This document shows positions 59,340-64,000 of a stretch of DNA of 64,000 bases, in pieces; position 1 is the stretch's first letter, and each line of letters starts with the position of its first letter. This stretch comes from Maridesulfovibrio bastinii DSM 16055. GTDB lineage: Bacteria; Desulfobacterota; Desulfovibrionia; Desulfovibrionales; Desulfovibrionaceae. Both the position numbers and the translations under genes were made by a program. The notes beneath the pieces were generated by a model. The model did not search any database, was not told the origin of the DNA, and worked only from the letters and a program-made list of their open reading frames with translations. The stretch spans positions 62,001 to 126,000 of the forward strand of contig NZ_AUCX01000014.1 of the NCBI RefSeq assembly GCF_000429985.1, read 5' to 3'.

Positions 59340-59612
59340 ATGAACTCTCAAATCAGATGGAACTCTATTGAACTACTTAATAAGGGAAGTAACTCATATT
59401 GCAGTCAAACCCTTATTGAAATGAAAAAGATGTATGACATGCTCAAATCATATTATGGAGTTTGGGCAACAACACAGGATACGGTTTCCACATTAAACGA
59501 ACTTCAGGAATACCGGGAATATATGGAAGAAAGTAGAGGAAGGATTGTATCCATAGTCATTAATGATGCTGATATTCCTGATGGCATGAAACCCCGGAAG
59601 AAAAAAATTTAA
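59340..59612 (+). CDS. Small hypothetical protein (90 aa)
   Basis: AGAGGT precedes the ATG at 59340. The product is helical and charged (TLIEMKKMYDMLKSYYGVW, LNELQEYREYMEESRGRI) with a basic end PRKKKI, and has no membrane segment or metal site. Family not recognised. It is followed by a strong terminator, which supports that it is a real transcription unit. Confidence 0.6.
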   Translation: MNSQIRWNSIELLNKGSNSYCSQTLIEMKKMYDMLKSYYGVWATTQDTVSTLNELQEYREYMEESRGRIVSIVINDADIPDGMKPRKKKI

Positions 59613-59632
59613 GCCTTTATCGTTATAAAAAT

Positions 59633-59672
59633 GAAAGCCCTGAGGCATTATATGTCTCAGGGCTTTCTCTTT
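59633..59672. terminator. Bidirectional terminator between hypothetical gene and metG
   Basis: Perfect 12-base arms GAAAGCCCTGAG and CTCAGGGCTTTC with an 11-base loop. T-rich sequence follows on the plus strand, and the minus-strand side continues into A/T-rich DNA, so it can serve both convergent genes. Confidence 0.7.
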
Positions 59673-59693
59673 AAGAACACTATTTAAAAGCAA

Positions 59694-61628
59694 TTATGAA
59701 ATTTTGCATCCATTGCTAACATCAGAGCTTGGAGTCATAAGTTGCATTTTATCTCCATCACGAACAGCTAAAATCATTCCCTGTGACATTTCACCACGCA
59801 GCTTTCGTGGTTTTAAATTGGCAACGATTACAACCTGACGTCCTTCCAGATCTTCAGGTGTAAAAAATTCAGCAAGTCCGGCAACTACCTGTCTGGGTGA
59901 TTCTTCTCCTATATCTACTTTTACAAGAAGAAGTTTATCGGCATCAGGATGTTTATTTACAGACAAAACTGTACCAACACGCATATCTATCTTCTGAAAA
60001 TCAGTAAAATCAGCAAAACCGTCATCCGATTCTTCTTTTGCTGCTTTTTTATTTTTCTTAGCTGTTTTTTGTTTTTCCGGCTTTTCAGCAGCGGAAAGAT
60101 CCACTCTTGGGAATAAATTAGAAGACCTTGCAAGCTCAGTCCCGGGTTCAATTAAACCCCAGATATCAATTTCAGCAGCAAGATTAATTTTTTCACAGCA
60201 AAAATCTATACCGAGCTGCTCAAGCATCTTTTCACTGGCTTCAGGCATTACAGGCCAGAGGTGAACTGCAATCTTACGCATATTCTCTAACATAACATAC
60301 ATAACTGTGCCTAGTCTTGAGGTCTCCCCATTTTTATAAAGAGTCCATGGTTGCGTGGAATCAATATACTTGTTCAAACCTCTAACCAGATTCCAGAGAG
60401 ATTCTATACCTCTAGAAAATTTGGCATCAAGAAAGCACTGTTGAAAACCAGCCATACTTTCGCGGCCAAGCTTTTTGATTTCAACATCCTCTTCCCCGCT
60501 GTCGCCGGGAGTTGGAACTTTTCCCTCAAAATACTTATGGGTCATTGAAAGTGAACGGCTGAACAGATTGCCAAGATCATTGGCAAGGTCAGCATTCAAT
60601 CTTCCGACTAGGGCTTCTTCAGAGAAACTGGCGTCGCTCCCGAAAACCATTTCACGCAATATAAAATACCTGAAGGCATTTACACCATATTTCTGGGCCA
60701 TTTCGAGAGGTTCAACTACATTGCCCAAAGATTTAGACATCTTGGTGTCTTTTATAAGCCAGTATCCATGCACATTAAGATGCTGATAAGGTTCAATTTC
60801 TGCGGCTTTGAGCATTGTAGGCCAGAAAACAGCATGAGGTTTAAGAATATCTTTTGCTACCAGATGGTTAACACCTGGCCAGAATTTTTTAAACTTCTCA
60901 CCGTCAGGATATTCAAGAGCTGTAATATAGTTGATAAGGGCATCAAACCAGACATAAGTGACATAGTCGGAATCAAAAGGAAGTTCTATTCCCCATTCAA
61001 GCCTTGTCTTAGGACGCGAGATGCAGAGATCTTCAAGAGCTCCTGATTTTAAAAGACTTAAAACTTCATTTTTATATCTTTCAGGACGTATAAAATCAGG
61101 GTGGGAGTTGATATGCTCAATGAGCCAGTCCTGATATTTGGACATTTTGAAAAAATAGTTCTTTTCTGCAATATATTCAGGCTTTGTTTCGTGCTGAGGA
61201 CATTTTCCGTCTACTAGCTCTTTTTCAGTATAAAAGCGTTCACAACCGAAGCAATAATGACCGCCATACTCCCCAAAATAGATATCGCCTTTATCATAAA
61301 CCTTCTGCAGAACACTCTGAACGCATTTTATATGCCTTTCCTGAGTCGTTCTGATAAAATCTGAATTTTCGATTTGAAGGTTAGGCCATAAATCGCTGAA
61401 CATCTTGCTGATTGTGTCGACATACTGCCTTGGAGTCTGACCATTTTTTTCTGCAGCCTGAACAATTTTATCCCCATGTTCATCTGTTCCTGTAAGAAAA
61501 TATGTGTCTTCACCAAGCAGTCTGTGAAACCTGTTCATAGAATCTGCTACGATTGTAGTATAAGCATGACCTAAATGAGGCTTAGCATTTACATAATAAA
61601 TGGGAGTTGTAATAAAAAACGAATCCAA
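59694..61628 (-). CDS. metG: Methionyl-tRNA synthetase
   Basis: It charges tRNA-Met. The class I signatures are HLGHAYT near residue 20 (HIGH) and KMSKSLGN near residue 300 (KMSKS). The zinc knuckle is CFGCERFYTEKELVDGKCPQH. The C-terminal 110 residues are an EMAP-like tRNA-binding domain (DMRVGTVLSVNKHPDADKLL). A Lys-rich linker (about 515-535) joins the two. The frame starts with TTG at 61628 behind AGGAG. A terminator-like hairpin stands just upstream of this ribosome site, see the leader. Confidence 0.95.
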   Translation of the reverse strand: MDSFFITTPIYYVNAKPHLGHAYTTIVADSMNRFHRLLGEDTYFLTGTDEHGDKIVQAAEKNGQTPRQYVDTISKMFSDLWPNLQIENSDFIRTTQERHIKCVQSVLQKVYDKGDIYFGEYGGHYCFGCERFYTEKELVDGKCPQHETKPEYIAEKNYFFKMSKYQDWLIEHINSHPDFIRPERYKNEVLSLLKSGALEDLCISRPKTRLEWGIELPFDSDYVTYVWFDALINYITALEYPDGEKFKKFWPGVNHLVAKDILKPHAVFWPTMLKAAEIEPYQHLNVHGYWLIKDTKMSKSLGNVVEPLEMAQKYGVNAFRYFILREMVFGSDASFSEEALVGRLNADLANDLGNLFSRSLSMTHKYFEGKVPTPGDSGEEDVEIKKLGRESMAGFQQCFLDAKFSRGIESLWNLVRGLNKYIDSTQPWTLYKNGETSRLGTVMYVMLENMRKIAVHLWPVMPEASEKMLEQLGIDFCCEKINLAAEIDIWGLIEPGTELARSSNLFPRVDLSAAEKPEKQKTAKKNKKAAKEESDDGFADFTDFQKIDMRVGTVLSVNKHPDADKLLLVKVDIGEESPRQVVAGLAEFFTPEDLEGRQVVIVANLKPRKLRGEMSQGMILAVRDGDKMQLMTPSSDVSNGCKIS

Positions 61629-61962
61629 AACCTGTCACTCCTGTTACAGGGGTAAAAAAACAGCCACGCATCGGCTGAATCTTGTCGCGCCGAGAGACTG
61701 AATTACTCACTTCAGCCGGCAAAACTTTACGCCATAACTGCGTGAAGTTTTTAACGGTACATGAAATAATTTTCCGACCTTGACCTTTTCAAATTGATAG
61801 TAGGCTGACCCTATATCCGACAACTCGAATATACGCAAACAGCCTTTCCAGTGGAAAAGCCCCGATAACCATTTAAATAGTACAAAATTATATTTTGCAA
61901 TATTTTTAAGATAAAGGCCATCGAAGCTTTTATAGTTTATTTAAGAAATTAACTACTTAAGT
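61629..61962 (-). promoter_or_regulatory. metG leader with candidate transcription attenuator
   Basis: On the minus strand CAGCC-N7-GGCTG followed by seven T (61677-61654) is a compact intrinsic terminator only 26 bases before the metG start. Upstream, GGCTGAA (complement of 61711-61717) can pair with TTCAGCC (complement of 61673-61679), which overlaps the 5' arm of the terminator. The two structures exclude each other, the layout of an attenuator. A further 10-base hairpin lies at 61723-61749. No T-box or SAM-riboswitch consensus is recognised. Confidence 0.5.
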
Positions 61963-63183
61963 TTATTTCTTTTTATTTAAAGGAGGCTTCCTACGCTTTT
62001 TGCGTCTGGAGATCCGCCCTTTATTTTTAGGTGCAGCTTTTCTATCTGTCTTTTTCTCGGAATCGTCATTAGGCCGTGCATTCTTTTTATCCTGACTACT
62101 TTCAGAAGACCCGGATTCCTGCGATTCAGACTGTCTTGGCTTGTAATTCTTTTTTCTTTTTTCGGGACGCTGACTTTGTGTATTTTTGGCTTCATTCCTA
62201 GCTACAGCATCTGCACTGCCATTTTCAGAAGAAACTTCCTGCCCTCTTAAAACATCATCTGAATCCTCGGTTTTACCACGATCACGCCCGGATTTTCTCC
62301 CTGCTGAATTTTTTGAAGGACGCTGGGGTCTAGATGATCTAGCAGGCTTAGCCTGAGGCTGAGGAACTTCTTCCCCGTCCTGCAGAAGTTGATCCGGCCA
62401 TTCATCAAGGCTTATTTCGATCTCGTCACCATGCTCCGGAGCAACTGTCACAGTACCACGGAAGAAATTTGTTCTTGCAACACGAACTCTGCCATGGACT
62501 GTATTATGCTTTTTACCGATTTTAGGACTTTTCTTATGAAAATCTTCATAATTATCCTGTTCAAAGCTTAAGCAGCAAAGTAAACGACCGCAAATACCTG
62601 AAATTTTTGTTGGATTCAAAAAGAGATTCTGCTCTTTAGCCATACGAATTGTTACAGGCATAAATTTACGCATAAACCTGCGGCAACAGCAGAGCTGACC
62701 GCAGTTACCAATAGCGCCAAGCATCTGGGTTTCGTGCCGGACACCAATCTGGCGTAACTCAATTCTTGTTCTATACTCTCTGACCAAATCCTTAACCAGC
62801 TCACGAAAATCTATTCTACCGGGAGCAGTAAAATAAAATACCATTTTGCTGCGATCAAAAAAGACCTCGACATCAACAAGTTTCATGTCCAGATCCTGCT
62901 GATCTATGCATTCTCTGCAAAATCTGAATGCATCCCTCGACAAATCCTGATTTTCCTGTGCAGCCAGAACATCTTCGTCATTAGCAAGTCTATATATTGT
63001 TTTTACCGAATCTTCAGAAATTTCGGGAGGCAGATCCTGCTGGATCAAAAAGACCTTCCCCATCCCCATGCCCTGTTCGGTCTTCACTATAACATCCTGA
63101 CCTTCCCTCACAACAAAAGGGCCGGAAGAGAAATAGTATATCTGACCAAAGTCATTGAATTTTACTCCTAAAACTTGTGACAT
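61963..63183 (-). CDS. PSP1-domain protein, RicT-like
   Basis: Residues 1-270 are the PSP1/RicT domain: VLGVKFNDFGQIYYFSSG, ELRQIGVRHETQMLGAIGNCGQLCCCRRFM and SGICGRLLCCLSFEQ, with the conserved Cys set that binds a 4Fe-4S cluster in B. subtilis RicT. RicT helps control RNA maturation and development. The C-terminal 135 residues are a disordered tail rich in Lys, Arg, Ser and Asp that ends RRKKRRKPPLNKKK, not seen in Bacillus RicT; it may bind RNA. Upstream neighbour of metG, an arrangement also common in Firmicutes. Confidence 0.85.
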   Translation of the reverse strand: MSQVLGVKFNDFGQIYYFSSGPFVVREGQDVIVKTEQGMGMGKVFLIQQDLPPEISEDSVKTIYRLANDEDVLAAQENQDLSRDAFRFCRECIDQQDLDMKLVDVEVFFDRSKMVFYFTAPGRIDFRELVKDLVREYRTRIELRQIGVRHETQMLGAIGNCGQLCCCRRFMRKFMPVTIRMAKEQNLFLNPTKISGICGRLLCCLSFEQDNYEDFHKKSPKIGKKHNTVHGRVRVARTNFFRGTVTVAPEHGDEIEISLDEWPDQLLQDGEEVPQPQAKPARSSRPQRPSKNSAGRKSGRDRGKTEDSDDVLRGQEVSSENGSADAVARNEAKNTQSQRPEKRKKNYKPRQSESQESGSSESSQDKKNARPNDDSEKKTDRKAAPKNKGRISRRKKRRKPPLNKKK

Positions 63184-63329
63184 CTACAAAAAACCTTATA
63201 ATTAAGTGGCATTGGAAACCACCGTAAATTTTGTTTGAGAAGCTAGTACAATAGAATACTTCTCTACGAACTTCAAATCTCTTTTAAACTGAAAATACAT
63301 TGAAATTATTACTTTTTATTAAAAAGCAA

Positions 63330-63358
63330 AAAAAATCCGCAGCAAGAGCCGCGGATTA
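63330..63358 (-). terminator. Terminator of the response regulator gene
   Basis: On the minus strand AATCCGCGGC-TCTT-GCTGCGGATT (one bulge) is followed by a run of eight T. It lies about 80 bases after the response regulator stop. Confidence 0.75.
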
Positions 63359-63438
63359 TTTCTATATCTGGCTGAAAATCTTCTGCTACATACCGGGTTC
63401 GCTTAACAACTTGCACAAAAACCATCAAAAAACAAAAT

Positions 63439-63849
63439 TTATGACTCTTTATTTACAGAGAAACCTAAATTAACAAGTTCTTTGATCAGCTTATTTTCAT
63501 CTATAGGCTTAACAAGATATGATGTTGCTTCGCCAAGGAAAAAAGCATCATGAGTTTCCTTACGGTCATCAAGCATGGTTGTTACTATTATTTTTACTTT
63601 ACTCTCATCGTTCAGATCAAGATCTTTTTCTATCGCCCGAATTTCTCTTAACGCCTGCTGACCATCCATCTCCGGCATCATTAAATCCAGAAAAACAAGA
63701 TCATATCTGCCGTCATTCTGAAGAGTCTTTTTAAAAGCATATACGGCTTCTTCACCATTTACGGCGATATCACACGTTGCAAAAGGCCGCATTATTTCAT
63801 GCAGCATATTACGGCAATAAAAGTCATCATCAACTATAAGCGCCCTCAT
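63439..63849 (-). CDS. Single-domain response regulator (CheY-like)
   Basis: A stand-alone receiver domain of 136 residues. The acidic pocket is Asp7-Asp8-Asp9, the phosphorylated residue Asp55 in LVFLDLMMPEMDG, the Thr in VTTML and the Lys in LVKPID. There is no output domain, so it acts by protein contact or as a phosphorelay step. The start at 63849 has GGAGGAG 5 bases upstream; a GTG at 63855 is less likely. No kinase gene is next to it. About 150 AT-rich bases upstream to the window edge hold no visible gene. Confidence 0.9.
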   Translation of the reverse strand: MRALIVDDDFYCRNMLHEIMRPFATCDIAVNGEEAVYAFKKTLQNDGRYDLVFLDLMMPEMDGQQALREIRAIEKDLDLNDESKVKIIVTTMLDDRKETHDAFFLGEATSYLVKPIDENKLIKELVNLGFSVNKES

Positions 63850-64000
63850 GAACACTCCTCCATGTTGGGTTGGCTTGTTATATCGACTACTAAAACTTCC
63901 ATTTAGTAATTTTATTTCTCACTTTTATAAAAATAAATCAAGCCAATCATTATTTTTTATATAATTTAATATAGCATTCAGTTAGTACTGCTCTTTCAAT

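Noticed and set aside
61629-61962. T-box or SAM riboswitch upstream of metG
   Set aside because: The conserved T-box core and SAM riboswitch motifs were looked for and not found; only generic terminator/antiterminator pairing is visible.

Overview
The window looks like chromosomal DNA of a sulfate-reducing deltaproteobacterium (Desulfobacterota, Desulfovibrio/Maridesulfovibrio-like) that carries most of an integrated lambda-type prophage. The host assignment rests on a molybdenum aldehyde oxidoreductase very close to the Desulfovibrio gigas MOP type, the class 1B pyrD-pyrK pair, TRAP transport, a sigma-54 regulator and moderate-to-low GC host genes. The genus is inferred, not shown.

Bases 1 to about 23084 are prophage. 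A repressor switch (10222-10991) divides two arms. The left arm (minus strand) runs from a small HTH gene through an O-like replication gene that contains an iteron array, a putative loader, RusA and an M15 endolysin to a terminator near 6410. A second, extended -10 promoter with 10-bp upstream repeats then serves holin-like and lipoprotein genes, a DUF2829 (Tad2-like) protein, terminase small and large subunits, a P22-type portal and a truncated acidic scaffold-like gene at the window edge. The right arm (plus strand) starts at a repressor-controlled promoter near 11851, passes a structured untranslated leader, and carries recombination genes (YqaJ exonuclease, DUF1351, RecT/Bet, RdgC), small zinc-binding proteins, a Gp37/Gp68 protein, an ASCH-like protein, a PD-(D/E)XK-like nuclease, a D12 adenine methylase and an AlpA-like excisionase. 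It ends at a 23-bp fragment of a tmRNA-like 3' end, taken as the att site. No integrase is visible and should lie left of the window.

Bases 23085-30050 are very AT-rich: an envelope glycolipid-type cluster (flippase-like protein, GT2, GT-C mannosyltransferase-like protein, methyltransferase), an exported NHL-repeat protein and a decayed transposase. Bases 30051-37329 form a sigma-54-controlled aldehyde/alcohol oxidation unit: promoter with an upstream palindrome, aldehyde oxidoreductase, iron alcohol dehydrogenase, a membrane protein and an AcoR-like activator.

Bases 37438-63849 are core genome: an exported phosphatidylserine-decarboxylase-like protein, tRNA-Ser(GGA), pyrK-pyrD, a U32 peptidase, a MIF-family tautomerase, an XRE regulator, a TRAP transporter operon that continues into an N-carbamoyl-amide hydrolase and pyrC, then pyrE, PBP1A, a cysteine-cluster protein, purF, carB, FeoA, metG with a possible attenuator, a RicT/PSP1 protein and a single-domain response regulator. 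Pyrimidine synthesis is strikingly concentrated here (pyrD, pyrK, pyrC, pyrE, carB), with a transporter and carbamoyl hydrolase fused into the same transcription unit.
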